Positions 1 to 11,572 of a stretch of DNA of 64,000 nt are shown one piece after another (position 1 is the first letter of the stretch; each line of letters opens with the position of its first letter). Under the pieces are notes generated by a model, which was not told where the DNA came from, did not search any database, and saw nothing but the letters and a program-made list of their open reading frames with translations. This stretch comes from Chelonoidis abingdonii (lineage: Eukaryota; Chordata; Testudines; Testudinidae). A program made the translations under genes and the position numbers. The DNA lies in assembly GCF_003597395.2 (NCBI RefSeq), contig NC_133771.1, positions 137,880,605 to 137,944,604 on the forward strand. The letters run 5' to 3'.

Positions 1-567
1 AAGGACTCATGCCATGGTGCTAAAATACTTAGGTAAATTTTTTCTTGTTTTTTGACTAGCTAAACCTCACTAAAATAGGGTGACAACAAAACAGGGGTCT
101 GAAAATTTGAGGATCCAGTCATCTGTGAGCTTCCTAGTTTATCTGCTATCACAATTGGAAAGAACTGAGGTGGTTTCATGACATGCCCCATTTTATAACC
201 TCACCCTCCAAATGTTCAGGGCCACAAGGGGAAGGCAAGAGGCATACAAGTGCTCCAATGGGCACAGCTGGTAGAAGTTTCCACTGGTCCAAACTGCACC
301 TTGGCACATCACAAAAGTCAGAATGTGCAGAGGCCACTCAAATAAAAATGATTTGTCATTACTTGCAAATTAACAAGTTAAAGGTAAGCATACATACACA
401 GAGAGAAAAAATTAATTGTTGTACTCAAAGTACTATACGGGATCTTTTCAGGGGTATTAAGGCAAAACGCCACATTTATTAGTAATACAGGTATTAATTA
501 ATACTCTGTCATATGCATATGATATATTACAGTCATGCATTCACACGGACACAAACACACTCCGTCT

Positions 568-1032
568 TGCTGTTGTTACCAACTAGTTGCTCCCCTTAAC
601 TGCACTGGCCAGGTGAGTTAGATGGGGGAGGGGTGGAGCCGGGCTTCTGCCGATCCGGATCGATGCTCCGATGGTGACAAGACGAGACCCAGGGTCCTTC
701 TGCAAGACACCTTGTATTTATAGCAGCTTCCCTCTTATGCAAATCCAGACCAGATTCAAAATCTGGGTCTGTGTCCGTTGGTCTTTGTGCTGCTTTTTTT
801 CTGGGTGTTGTCCCAATGCTGCTCAAAGAGGGCGTTTTCTAAAGAAGGTGCTTGCTTCTAATCCCTGAGGTCGTCAATATGTCTGCTTTTCTTTATTGGG
901 CCCACTTGACAAGTTGTATTGTCCTTTGCTCTGGCTTCCATTCCCTCTTTAACTGTTGTAGCTGTCTGGAGGTGGGTGTCTTCCAAGCCTCACTCATTCA
1001 CACCTCATTCAGTAAATGGGGCAATTGATTAC
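568..1032 (-). mobile_element. LTR-like block, probably solo LTR
   Basis: Read on the minus strand this block opens with TGTAATCAATTGCCCC, carries a TATA-like element (CTATAAATAC, about 715-725) and a polyadenylation-type AATAAA after a GGGCCC motif (about 890-900), and closes near GGTAACAACA. A TG...CA framed segment with promoter and polyA signals in this order is what an LTR looks like. A run of G just outside the 5' edge (1037-1048) blurs the boundary. I see no convincing target duplication, no internal retroviral genes beside it, and cannot place it to a family. Boundaries are approximate. Confidence 0.4.
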
Positions 1033-3137
1033 AGAGGGGGGGGGGGGAGATCTTATTCTACTTCTAGCAAAAAGGCACATGTTTCTTTCACTTTAACTAT
1101 ACTATCCTTAGGGGCTATAACATTTGATACAAAGTTTTCTACCAATTTTCTAATACAAAGTTGTATGAGAGAGGCACAATGCCAAGTCATATGAAATACA
1201 AAATCAAACAGTGAACAGAAGTTACAATGCAGGCAAGTGTAGTGAATGGTGAAAAGAACTTACATTAATAAAGTGAACAATTAAAAACAATTTCATTTAT
1301 CAGTTCTACATTAATAACCTAAAATTACATTTTGATAAATTCACCACATAAGGCAGAGGTAAGAGTGATTGGATGCCTTCACCATACATTTCCATAGCTT
1401 AACAAAATTGAATTTCTTTTAGGTTTAACATTAACTCCAAATTTTCTGGGTTTGCAACATTTGTTTGGGGGATAATTACAACATCCCTTTAATGTTTCAC
1501 CCTTAAGTTATGGATATGTACTCAGTCTTAACTCCAGTTTAATGTAGTTTTTCTCTGGGAATACAGTATATTTAGAACAATGAATACAAAATGAACTTTC
1601 CTACTGAATATCAAATGATGATGTACCAAAAGTAAACAGAAGGTAAATTTCGTACAGCACTTTACATCTTCAAAGTGTTCAAAGTGCCCTTATAGGGTAG
1701 GACATCAAATGCTGGTGGTGTTCTGCGAAGGGCAGAAAAACAAATGCCCTCAGCATTAGTGTGGACCTCACCCCAACCATTAGAACTGATTTCATTAAGA
1801 GAGGTAGCATTAGCCAGAACGCTAGAGTTATCCCCTGCTACGCAAGAAAAGCAAAGTGTCAGCCACGATTGCATTTGTGCTGCCTGGAACACATCACCAA
1901 AGTCAAGATGTTCAGTGAAATAGTTTAAGTCAAATCTGCAGCCAAAGTTTAGAGAGATAAACAGGGGACTTCTGTACTATAGAAATAGTGTACTTGGCAA
2001 CTCTGGAGGTTGAGTGAGGAAAGGAAGTATCTTGCATAGCTTTTAAGCTGTCCTCTTCGAGTGATTCAAGTACCATATTAACTGGCTCTGGAGAGAGCAA
2101 ATTCACCTTGGCCTGAAGACTTGACCTGACAATAAGTCTTTGAGGGGTAAAAGTGAAATTGTGTACATTTGAAAGAGGAGACTATCAAAAGAAATCCAGC
2201 AATTCTCAGTAGTATTCAGTAACCAATGGGTATATTCGCATTAGACAGATGTTTAAATCCCCCATTTGTTGAGATAGCAACTCCTTGCATAGAAATAAAA
2301 ACAAACTTCTCACTTTGAAATTATATGGACTAAAGAATGTTATTTTTAAAAAGCTGAATATGCATAACATAATACAGCCTTTCCACTGTTTTTGGAGAGA
2401 TAAAAAGCAATCCAGAAATGTAAAATATAAGATAATGACACATTTCATTTTATAAAAACATACAAAAGAGCACACTACCGTCTCAAAAAGTTATTCAAAT
2501 CAGAAGTCATTATTTTAGCTGGTTTTCTAGCTCAGTGTACAAAGTAGTTATTGAAATTGCAGCACAGAGAAAACAATATGCACAACAGCAGGTTCAGAGA
2601 ACAAATTAAGAGCAGAGAATATTAACAGTCATATCCAGTTTAACAAAGGATTAAGTTCAAATTGTAAATAAGAGTAACCTCTGGAATTCATCACTGTTCC
2701 TTTATTATTTCTAAGTTATCCTTTCATCAACATTTCTGAAGACAGGAATGTAATCCTACACAAAACATGACAAAAATGTCTACCATCACCCATGTCTTAG
2801 AGGGAGAGAAAGAGGGAGATTGTCTAAGCACACAAACACGGAAAAGACAAACCCTGGGATCCTGAGTGTTAAAGGGAAGGTCAAGAATAGCATCTCTGCT
2901 ACTTACTGGCACCCTCCATTTCTCCAACATGCCAAAGCTTTTACTGTAGTATGATATTCTGGTCCTCCTCCACGTTGGCAATACCTTCCAACTTAATCAT
3001 CCACATTCCCAATCAATAAAAATATGACTAATTTAAAATGGCAGAATAAATATTTAATCCTCCTGAATTAATTTAGAGTCTTTCAATACACTTTAATATG
3101 GAACAAATGTGCACCTAATTCCATCTAGCACAAACAT
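1033..3137. other. AT-rich non-coding DNA
   Basis: No reading frame with recognisable content. A minus-strand frame of 84 codons at 2727-2981 shows no domain I know. A GTAAGT follows it at about 2890, but I could not pair it with a convincing acceptor. Confidence 0.4.
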
Positions 3138-3499
3138 TAAGGCCTGGTCTACACTACGCGTTTAAATCAATTTTAACAGCGTTAAATCGATTTAACGCGG
3201 TACCCGTCCACACTACAATGCTCTTTATATCGATATAAAGAGCTCTATATATCGATTTCTGTACTCCTCCCCGACGAGAGGAGTAGCGCTAAAATCGATA
3301 ATAATATATCGGATTAGGGTTAGTGTGTGGGAACGGAAAATCGACGGTATTAGCCTCCGGCGTATCCCACAGTGCACCACTGTGACTGCTCTGGACAGCA
3401 ATTGAACTTGGAGGCACTGGCCAGGTAGACAGGAAAGCCTGCGAACTTTTGAATCATTTCTGTTTGGCCAGCGTGTAGCTCTCATCAGCACAGGTGACC

Positions 3500-4070
3500 A
3501 TGCAGAGCTCACAGCAAGGTAGCCATGCAGCTGAGAATCAAAAAAGAGCTCCAGCATGGATCACACAGGAGCTATGGATCTTATCATATATGGGGAGAGG
3601 ATTCTGTGCTAACAGAACTCGTTCCAAAGACGAAATGAAAAAATATTCGAAAAATTCCAGGCTATGCTGGGAAAAGGACACACCAGGGACTCAGTGCAGT
3701 GCAGAGTGAAAGTTAAGGAGCTAGACAGGCATACCGAAAAGAAGAAGCAAACGAAGTCTGGGTCAGGGCCAAAAACATGCACTTCTACGCTGAGCTGCAT
3801 GCAATTTTAGGGGGCTGCGGCCACTATCCCACCCTGTCCTGGATCCGTGGTGGGGCTTGTAATCTCAGCCATGCCTGAGGATTATGCAGATGGGGAAGAT
3901 GAGGAGGAAGAGGAAGAGGAGGAGAAGAGCTTGCTGAGAGCACAGAGCACTCCGTTAGCCCCAACAGCCAGGAGCTTTTTCTGACCCAGATGGAATTACC
4001 CTCCAGCCACCAAGCCACTAGCCCAGACAGTGAGCCATGGAATGCGACCTCTGGTGAGTGTACCTTTGTA
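3500..4070 (+). pseudogene. Harbinger Myb/SANT-like DNA-binding protein, broken
   Basis: The frame beginning at about 3500 reads a serine/glutamine-rich start, then KRAPAW..TQEL, the first helix of the Myb/SANT-like domain found in vertebrate Harbinger accessory proteins. After about 30 residues the frame shifts; neighbouring frames continue with a basic helix region, CRVKVKEL, and FYAELHAIL, the usual end of this domain. At about 3870-3940 a run of glutamate codons (EDEEEEEEE) follows, as in the acidic linker of these proteins. In active Harbingers this partner binds the terminal repeats and helps import the transposase. Several frameshifts and a stop near 3980 make it a pseudogene. Its transcription converges on the transposase relic. 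Confidence 0.75.
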
Positions 4071-4201
4071 AATATCAAACATGGTTTAAAAGCAAGCGTT
4101 TTTTAATGATTGATTTTCCATGAGGGCTTGGATGCATTCGGCCAGTAAAATTACGGGAAAAGTTTGTTAACATGTCTGGGATGGAGCGGAAATCATCCAG
4201 G

Positions 4202-4560
4202 GACATCTCCATGAAGCGCTCCTGGAGGTACTCCAAAGCTTTGCAGAAGTTTCTGGGCAAGGCAGCCTTGTTCCTTCCACCACGCCATGCACGTAGCAAG
4301 CAAATCGGTATCACTGCATGACAAAGCATAGTTGCATATAGCCGCGTATGGCCAGGTGACTGCTGGCATTCAGAAACATACGTTCTGCATCCTGCGGTGG
4401 TATTCTCAGGGACATCCATCATGAACCGCTCCTGGAGGTACTCCAAAGCTTTGCAGAAGGTTTCTGGGCAAGGCAGCCTGGTTCCTTCCACCACGCCATG
4501 CACGTAGCAAGCAAATCGGTATCACTGCATGACAAAGCATAGTGGCATTGTGTATGGTCT
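4202..4560. repeat. 210-bp tandem duplication inside the Harbinger element
   Basis: About 140 bp starting at GGACATCTCCATGAAGCG (4201) recur from about 4411 with few differences. The shared CCTGGAGGTACTCCAAAGC lies at 4221 and 4431, an offset of 210 bp. On the minus strand both units encode FCKALEYLQERFM, so part of a former protein-coding segment is present twice in this copy. It could have arisen after insertion or be a family feature. Confidence 0.8.
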
Positions 4561-5819
4561 GCGGGATTGCTGCAATTCCAACGTAAACATCGTCTTGTAT
4601 CTCGCTCTGAAGCCTCAGCAGATTGGATATCGTTCATGGTAACCTGGTTGAAATTTCAGGATTTAGAATTAAAGGGACAGAGGATGGCCATTCCTAATGG
4701 CTGTTTTGCTTAAGAAATCGCTTCCTTGCCGAAGCAAGCGGGGGGGGAGGAAGCATAGCGCTTGCGTTTGCCTAGCAGAACTTCCAGCTACCAGCCACGC
4801 GTGGGGAAAGGGGTTGTGATAGCAGTGATCTTTCTATATATCCAGCATGGTGGGGAGGGGTAAGCAATCGAGATAGATTAGGTGGAGGGGGGTTTGCGTC
4901 TGCTTCTGCACGGTAAAAGAAAGAGCATCAGAGGCATGTGTAAATGAAGGCTGCAGACAAACAAAAGAAAATAGCTTACCATAGCCGCATGAAAGGTGAG
5001 CTGATGCCAGCGTGTGTGTGAATCTGTAACACCAGAGCAGGCACTCAATATTAGATGAAAAAATGCGACTTGTGAAAATCCCATCTATCCTAGTGATAAG
5101 TGATGGATAGTTGTTTACTGTAAGAGTATAACATTGTTCTGTAAAATGTATCTTTTTATACTTCTCTCCCTTTTTTTTCCCCTCCTTATGCGGTGCACAT
5201 TTTCAAGCCTCCCTTACTCCATCGAAGGCTAGCTCAGATAAGGTGGAAGAAGAGGATGCGAAGTTGAAATGTTTCACGAAATCATGGAAGCAACACCGCA
5301 GTGAAAAGAGCACTCATCAGAATGAGTGAAGGACGTGTACAAGTACAGGAAGAGTTAGTGAACTGGTAGGAGACATTACGAGATGAGAGTGGTGGAGAAG
5401 ATCAGCGGTGGCAGATGCAAACGCTGAAGCTGCTGGCTGATAAACTATATCTCCGACATCTGGTGGATCTTCAGGAAGAGCAGCAGGGTCACAGAGTGTC
5501 GCTGCAGCCCCTGTTTGTAACACCCCCTCACCTCCTCATTTTCATATCTCCTCACCCAACGTTAAGAACACGTGGGGAGCTTTCTGCAGCGCCCACTCCA
5601 CCCCCATGGACAGTCAACCAAAAGGCTGTATTACATTGAAATTGCTTAACGGCCTTTCCTTCCTCCTACCAAACCGCACCCGGTACCTTGTGAATTCTCT
5701 GCCTTTTTTTATAATTACTTTTAATAATGATACATGACTTTTAACGATACGACTTATTCTTAAGCAAGCTTAAGGAATGACTTTAATAAAAAAAATAATG
5801 ATTTTTAAATGATAGTGAC

Positions 5820-7290
5820 TTTATTTACTTAAGCAAGCTGTATTGAAGGGGAGGTGGTTCATGAAGCGAAACAAAACACAGCAGTCAACCGTACCCTGGG
5901 CCGTGATGAAATGTTTCAAGCTTCTTGATGCGCACTGCTTCCTGGTTGCTCTTCTAAATCGCCCTGGTGTCTGGCTGCGCGTATCATCGGACAGGTTGAT
6001 TTGCCTCACCTCCCACCGCCATAAAGGTCTCCCCTTACTCTCACACAGATTGTGAGCACACACAAGCAGCATAACAAAGGACATGGTTTGGCTGAGGTCT
6101 GAACGAGTCAGTAAGTGCGCCAGCGAGCCTTAAACGGCCAACATGCAATCTCCACATGCTGCACTGCCTCAGCTGTAGTTGAACAGCTCCGACTACTGTG
6201 CAGGCTGCTGTGTATGCTTCGATGAGCACATGGCATCAAGGAGAGGCTGGTCCCCAGGAAACTCCAGCTATTTCAACATCCCCAACTGTTATTTTCTGTG
6301 GGAAGTAATTCCCTTGCTGCACCTATTAAACAGGATAGTGTTCCTGAAGACGCGAGCGTCATAACCTTCCTGGCCATGCCCAGTATATTGTTGAAACGTC
6401 CTTTATCAACCAGTGCTTGCAGCCCATTGAAAAGACCCTGTTGGTTTACATACTAGGTGCCCTGGAGCTCCAGGCCAGATAGGATATGGTTCCATCTATC
6501 GGCCCCCCACAGTTAGGAATCCCATTGCAGCAAAGCATCCCAATATGGCCTGCCACGTTCCCAGAGTCACAACCTTTGTAGCAGCAGTTTATGATTGCTT
6601 TGGCCTTACTTGCATCACCCAGCAGGCCCCCCACAGCAATTTCCCACCTCAAATTGATCCGACTGACCAGTAGCTGTCTGGTGTTGCAAGCTTCCAGAGG
6701 CTATGCCACTCGTCGCTTCTCCACTGTGAGGGCTGCTCTCATCTTGGTATTATGGCGTTTCAGGGCAGGGGAAAGCAAGTCACAAAGTTCCATGAAAGTG
6801 CCCTTACGCATGCGAAAGTTTCACAGCCACTGCGAATCGTCCCACACCTGCAAAACCATGTGGTCCCACTAGTCTGTGCTTGTTTCCCGGGCCCAAAATC
6901 AGCATTCAATGGGTAGAACCTGCCCCATTACCAGAAGGATCTCCAAAACGCAGGGGCCCGCGGTTTGGGAGAAATCAGTGTCCATGTCCTCATCACTCTC
7001 ATCGCCGCGCTGCCATAGCCGCCTCCTCCTCGCCTGCCTTTGCAGTTCATGGTTCAGCATAGACTGCACGAGAATGTGTGAGGTGTTTACAACGTCCACG
7101 ATTGCGGTATTGATCGGAGCAGGGTCCATGCTTGCTGTCCTATGGCATTTGCACCGTTCATCCAGGAAAAAAGGCGCAAAATGATTGTCTGCTGCTTTCA
7201 CGGAGGGAGGGGTGAGGCTGTATCCAGAACCATCCGCGACAATGATTTTTGTCCCACCAGGCACTGGGCTCTCAACCCAGAATTCCAAGG
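5820..7290 (-). pseudogene. Harbinger DDE transposase, broken
   Basis: Read right to left, the N-terminal part lies in a 129-codon frame (6899-7288) with a basic ARRRR segment and an acidic DESDED segment. A second frame (6446-6652) contains NVAGHIGM...IPNCGGPIDGT, matching the block around the first catalytic aspartate of PIF/Harbinger transposases (usually FPNCxGAIDGTH); the Asp codon is near 6495. Beyond about 6440, scattered frames resemble GWPGRxHDARVF, the next conserved block. The enzyme would cut at the terminal repeats and reinsert at TWA sites with its Myb-like partner. Multiple frame changes and stops make it non-functional. Confidence 0.75.
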
Positions 7291-7660
7291 GGTGGGGGAT
7301 ACTGTAGGACTATGGGATAGCTACGGAATAGCTACCCACAGTGCAACGCTCCAGAAATCGACGCTAGCCTCAGACCATGGACGCACACCGCCGAATTACT
7401 GTGCCTAGTGTGGACGCGTGCTATCGACATTATAATATCTGTTTTATAAAACTGGTTTAAGTTAATTCGAAATTATCCCGTAATGTAGACGTACCCTAAG
7501 TCTGGGTTTCTTAACTAAGGTTCCACGGAGGGTAGGGAGAGTAAAAAACATATAATATACAGTATAGTACATATATTCCTATTTAGACCGTGCTGTAAAG
7601 AAAGCTAGGTCATTCTTCAAAATTCCATCTCTCCCATCAGTTATCGTAGACCTCATGCAA

Positions 7661-7850
7661 GGGGGAGGGATAGCTCAGTGGTTTGAGCATTGGCCCACTA
7701 AACCCAGGGTTGTGAGTTCAGTCCTTCAGGGGGCCATTATAGAGATCTGGGGCAAAAAATCTGTCTGGGGATTAGTCCTGCTTTGAGCAGGGGGCTGGAC
7801 TAGATGACCTCCTGAGGTCCCTTCCAACCCTGATATTCTATGATTCTATA
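7661..7850 (+). mobile_element. tRNA-derived SINE of the tortoise polIII/SINE type
   Basis: The head reads GGGGGAGGGATAGCTCAGTG, which contains a pol III A box (TAGCTCAGTGGT), and about 40 bp on GGTTGTGAGTTCAGTCC, a B box. The body ends with GAGGTCCCTTCCAACCCTG followed by TATTCTATGATTCTAT, the 3' tail shared with CR1 LINEs. This head-tail combination is the known cryptodiran turtle SINE, mobilised in trans by CR1. The copy lies 165 bp beyond the Harbinger element and looks full length. Confidence 0.9.
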
Positions 7851-9199
7851 AATGACACAGTTTATTTCACAGCATTGACTGGCCTGACTTCATTGTGCAA
7901 CAAAAGTCTTCTTTAGTAGTACAAGCATGACAGTTATTGCACAATTCTCATTTATTTTATGACTGTTGCTTGTGATATAAAAGTAATTTTGCAGCCTATG
8001 TTATGACTATGGTGAAATATTTTTCCATTGCATATCAGGGTTTACATCATTTATTTGTGGGGAAACGGTGTTAAATTAGCAGAACTGCAGGTCTCACCTT
8101 GGAGACAGGGTGCGCGTAGTGCTAAGAAACAATTCTGCAAAGCAAGCATATTTGATCATTTAAACTTCTTCAAATGTGCCCACAATTCGTAATTACTGGA
8201 ATGACTGGCTTAGGATGAGATCTGAAAAGCAAATAACCTACTCCAGTTCCAGCTCCTTTCTGTACCAGTTCTTATCTTCCTCCTCCTTCCCCATTGGAGG
8301 TTTCATCTCAAACCAGTCCCCAATCCTCCTCTCTCTCTACTTCTACTACAAGTTCTCTCTTTATCCAATACATGCACAAACACCCCCCTTCTATTCTAAT
8401 GCAGCCTCCATTCTGAGCTCATCTCTAATTTTTTACCTCTCCACCTGTAAGGTTTTTCCAAATCCCAACACCTTCCTCTATTACTATCAGCCTTTTGCTA
8501 ACAAAAATGGATGTTCCTGCAGATGCTTATCTCAGCAGAGTCCAGAGGCATCTCTTAGTCTAATGTTTCCCACACTTAAAAGCTGAACCCCTGCCCTCTC
8601 ATCAGAAAAATGTAACCAACCTCATCCCCTGTTAGGCCCTAGATGTGTTACTAAAGGTTTATGTATGCTCCGACTTGTCTTTTGAGCTTCTCCCCCTTTG
8701 ACACACACATTTTAAGAAATATCAGTATAGATTTCATAATATACTTCCTCTTGATTCTTAAAATGTCCTGGATCAGCAAATCATTGACATAAATATTGAC
8801 ATAAATATTGACATTTAAAGTATCATTGCCATCTGAGTTCCCAGTCATTGAAATGAATCGGGCAGTTCACAGCTCAGAACTATTGTTTCTGGCTCTCTGC
8901 AAACTCAGGCAAACATGGTATCATTGATCACATTCCTTCCTATTTGAATATTTTCTCTCTTTGTAACTATAGCAGCTAGAGTTTCAGTTTTCACTTTAAT
9001 AATAAAGCAAGACTCTGGAGGACAACTTAGAGGTCTGTCTAGTTTTGCTCTACCATCCAACTTCCCCCTTAGACACCCCAGTGGAGTGTGGCCTAGACTT
9101 TGAGAAACAATGCCCTAAACCCTGATGTGGTCACCACAGATATTACACCTTTTACATGAATGGAGAAGACCAAACACTTGCCTTAGGGCTTGTATTCCC
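7851..9199. other. Intergenic or intronic DNA, no gene seen
   Basis: Contains a pyrimidine-rich tract (8250-8480), which makes a plus-strand frame of 136 codons with no domain, and a short 12-bp tandem repeat at 8783-8813. Nothing else recognised. Confidence 0.5.
8783..8813. repeat. 12-bp tandem repeat, about 2.6 units
   Basis: The unit ATTGACATAAAT is repeated without change. Confidence 0.85.
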
Positions 9200-9660
9200 C
9201 AAAAACGGTTCCAAAACATGATCAAAGTAATACGGAACACTTGTTAGAAGCCAATAGATTAGAAGCCTCGGAGATTAAAAGGCTCATTCACACAGTGATC
9301 CTGCTCTTATGAAACATTGTATAATGGGAATCTGCCTTGAGTTCCTGAATCTTCTGTGCCTTTCCAGATAATGCAGTGGCTACTAAAAAGACAGTTTTCA
9401 TGAATGGGTAGTAAATGGAACAAGTTACTGAGGGCTCAAAGGGAACCTATTGATCCTGTTACCAGTATATTGAGGTCTCAAGAGTATATTGAGTCCTGAA
9501 CTGTGGGGGCAAAACGTGAATAATGTGTTCAAGGAATCTAGCCACTGTGGGATGAGAAAACAGTGTGGCCCTAGGTAGGAAAGTGATTCCTGCTAGATGG
9601 ACCTTTATGCAGCGACAGAAAGTCCACATTGTTGTATCTCTAGTAAATGAGTGCTGAAAT
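9200..9660 (-). pseudogene. Relic of a DIRS tyrosine recombinase
   Basis: The plus strand from about 9365 to 9560 aligns by eye with 53990-54180 in the better preserved DIRS copy of this window. The matching pieces come in the same order: GCYACYAARAA, then a TCATGA block, then AAATGG..CA, then CAAGRAATCTRRCCA, then GATGRGAAAAC. In the 54-kb copy this segment encodes the recombinase stretch just before the SAR block. No inverted termini are visible here, so only an internal fragment remains. It is older and more diverged than the two copies at 53-62 kb. Confidence 0.55.
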
Positions 9661-10242
9661 TAGTGCTGTCAGAGGACACAGCTAGTGCAAAGCTGCCCAA
9701 ACAGAAAACCTCTTCCACTTCACTTGATAAGTCTGTGTAGTTGAGGCTTTTCTGCTTTGCAACAGAAAGTTCTGAGCTTCAGCTGAAGATCTTCTTTTGT
9801 AGGATTTCGGTCAGCCAGCATTCAGGCTGTCAGATAGAAGGAGGCTGGGTCCAGGTTTAGGATCTGGCTGTTCTGAAAGACTATGGACTGTACTGAAGCA
9901 TTCATTAGATACAAATATTAGAACTGCTTGGCCTATACTAGGGTTATCATCATCAGTTTTGTGTCTTGCCTCAATTTCCTCAGGACCCTCACTATCATGG
10001 GCAGTCAGGAGAAAGGCCTGCAATAACACCAGTGTCCAAAGGATGGGAAAGGTGTCCATCAGGGAGCTTTGCTGAGGCAAAAGAGGCACCTAGTGTGCCC
10101 ATAAATGAGCAGGACAGCAGTCTCATAAGAGGGCAAACTTTAAATGCTGCAGACACTGACTCCAGGATAGCGAGTTGAGTCTAAGTACCAAGGGTATCTA
10201 TCATCATAGGTTTATTGTTAGTGTTGTATCTGTTAGTTAGCC

Positions 10243-10640
10243 AAATCGTTTATAAGCCGACCCCTCAAGATGATTAGGTAAAAATAGCAAAAACTGTATG
10301 ACCCTTTCATAAGCCGATCCTCTATTTCAGGGGTTGGCAAACTTTGGCTCCTGGCTGTCAGGCCGTTTTGTTTACTTGGAACGTCTGCAGGTGTGGAGCT
10401 TCTTAGCTCCCTGTGGCCATGGTGAAACGGCGAACTGCAGCCATAGGGAGCTGAGGGGCTCCATGTCTGCAGATGTTCCAGGTAAACAAATTGAAAATGT
10501 ATTAGATATTCTATTCAATGATTCCATAAAGTTTAAACTCACCAAATTTTGGTGTAGATCCGTTTATAAGCCGACCCCTACTCTTTGATGCGTCACTTTT
10601 TTACCAAAAAATATTTGGCTTATGAAAGAGTATATACAGT
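10243..10640. repeat. Composite DNA-transposon patch with a hAT end inside
   Basis: The outer repeat carries TTTATAAGCCGACCCC twice (about 10249 and 10563) and ends GAGTATATACAGT, an interspersed repeat type also seen at 34775-34812. Inside it, at 10328, CAGGGGTTGGCAAACTTTGG is a typical hAT terminus followed by a GC-richer body. The opposite hAT end is not seen, so that insertion seems truncated. Superfamily of the outer repeat is uncertain. Confidence 0.5.
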
Positions 10641-10947
10641 AGTTGTGCTTTTTTGCCAACTACACTAACACTAACTAGCCTAACAAGAAATATCACAATG
10701 CGTAGAGGTTCCATGTTGTGTCCACAGGCTGTAAGAAGGAACCGAGGGATGGAAGGGCCTGCTCCACCCTTTAAACCTTTGAGTGCGGGAAGCGTGAAAG
10801 TACATCTCAGGGCCAGGCACAGCCCCAGCAGACACTGCTAGCCAAAAGGAATATGATCTTGCATGTGTGGGGCACATGCACATGAAGAATAGAATCCATG
10901 TAAATAATCCCTTGAAGAGCCATCAAATATGTTATGCTATGGGTAAC

Positions 10948-11567
10948 TGTAGTGAGACTGAGCGGCCTTCCTCCCCACAGGAGGGCGAGAGACCATTACA
11001 CTCCCCTTGGAGGGTGGACCCTAGATTGCCCCCACCCTCCTCACCGGAAGTACCTGGGCGTGGCCAGAAGTATAAAAGGCAGGCCCTGGGGCACAGCTGG
11101 GGGAGAACCTGCAGAGGAGAAGGACGCTTCGGCTGTGGCTCAGTCGGCACATTGCGGCTGGATCCCTGCCGACACAGGGGATCCTGTGTCCCACTCCCTG
11201 CCCCCCAGGGTGGCCAACTCCCTAAACTTCCCTGAAAAGCTCCTGCAGTGGAGAAGGAGCCTCCCTTACCAGCCCCCTTGTAGACTGTTTGTTTTCTAGC
11301 TAGCCATACAGCAACATCTAAAGCCAGCCCTGGGACTGTTTTGTTGCTGGCTGCCTGAACCTCCTCAACCTCAGGCCCCAGCTCAGTTATAGACTCTGTT
11401 TAAGGGCTGGCAGCTTGAGCTGCCCAAGCCCAGGCTAAAGTCTGATCATGACTGTTGGTCGCCCAGCCCTATTGTGGGCTCTTGATTGTCCTGCAGACTC
11501 TGGTCCTGGCCAGATGGGACCAGACTGAGTGGCCTCTCTCCCCATGGGAGAGCAAGGGATCATTACA
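10948..11567 (+). mobile_element. Solo LTR with 5-bp target duplication
   Basis: The 620-bp block begins TGTAGTGAG and ends CATTACA, and is flanked by GTAAC (10943-10947) and GTAAT (11568-11572), four of five bases identical. A TATA box lies in AGTATAAAAGGC (about 11068-11080). A TG...CA block with short inverted ends (TGTA/TACA), a promoter and a 5-bp duplication is a solo LTR left after recombination between two LTRs. Oddly, about 45 bp near its start (AGACTGAGCGGCC...) recur in direct orientation at its end (AGACTGAGTGGCC...). Whether it comes from a Gypsy-type element or an endogenous retrovirus cannot be told from the LTR alone. Confidence 0.75.
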
Positions 11568-11572
11568 GTAAT

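Larger units (their letters stand above)
3141..7496. mobile_element. PIF/Harbinger DNA transposon, nearly full length, decayed
   Basis: The ends are inverted: the left starts GGCCTGGTCTAC and the right, read inward on the minus strand, GGGTACGTCTAC. Both are flanked by TAA (3138-3140 and 7497-7499), the 3-bp TWA duplication typical of PIF/Harbinger. The 4356-bp interior holds relics of both proteins expected of this superfamily: a Myb/SANT-like protein on the plus strand near the left end and a DDE transposase on the minus strand near the right end, facing each other. Frameshifts and stops in both, and a 210-bp internal duplication, show the copy is inactive. Superfamily assignment rests on duplication length, termini and gene pair together. 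Confidence 0.85.

Noticed and set aside
7661..7735. tRNA gene
   Set aside because: A and B boxes are present, but the sequence continues into a SINE body with a CR1-like tail and lacks a plausible cloverleaf acceptor stem.
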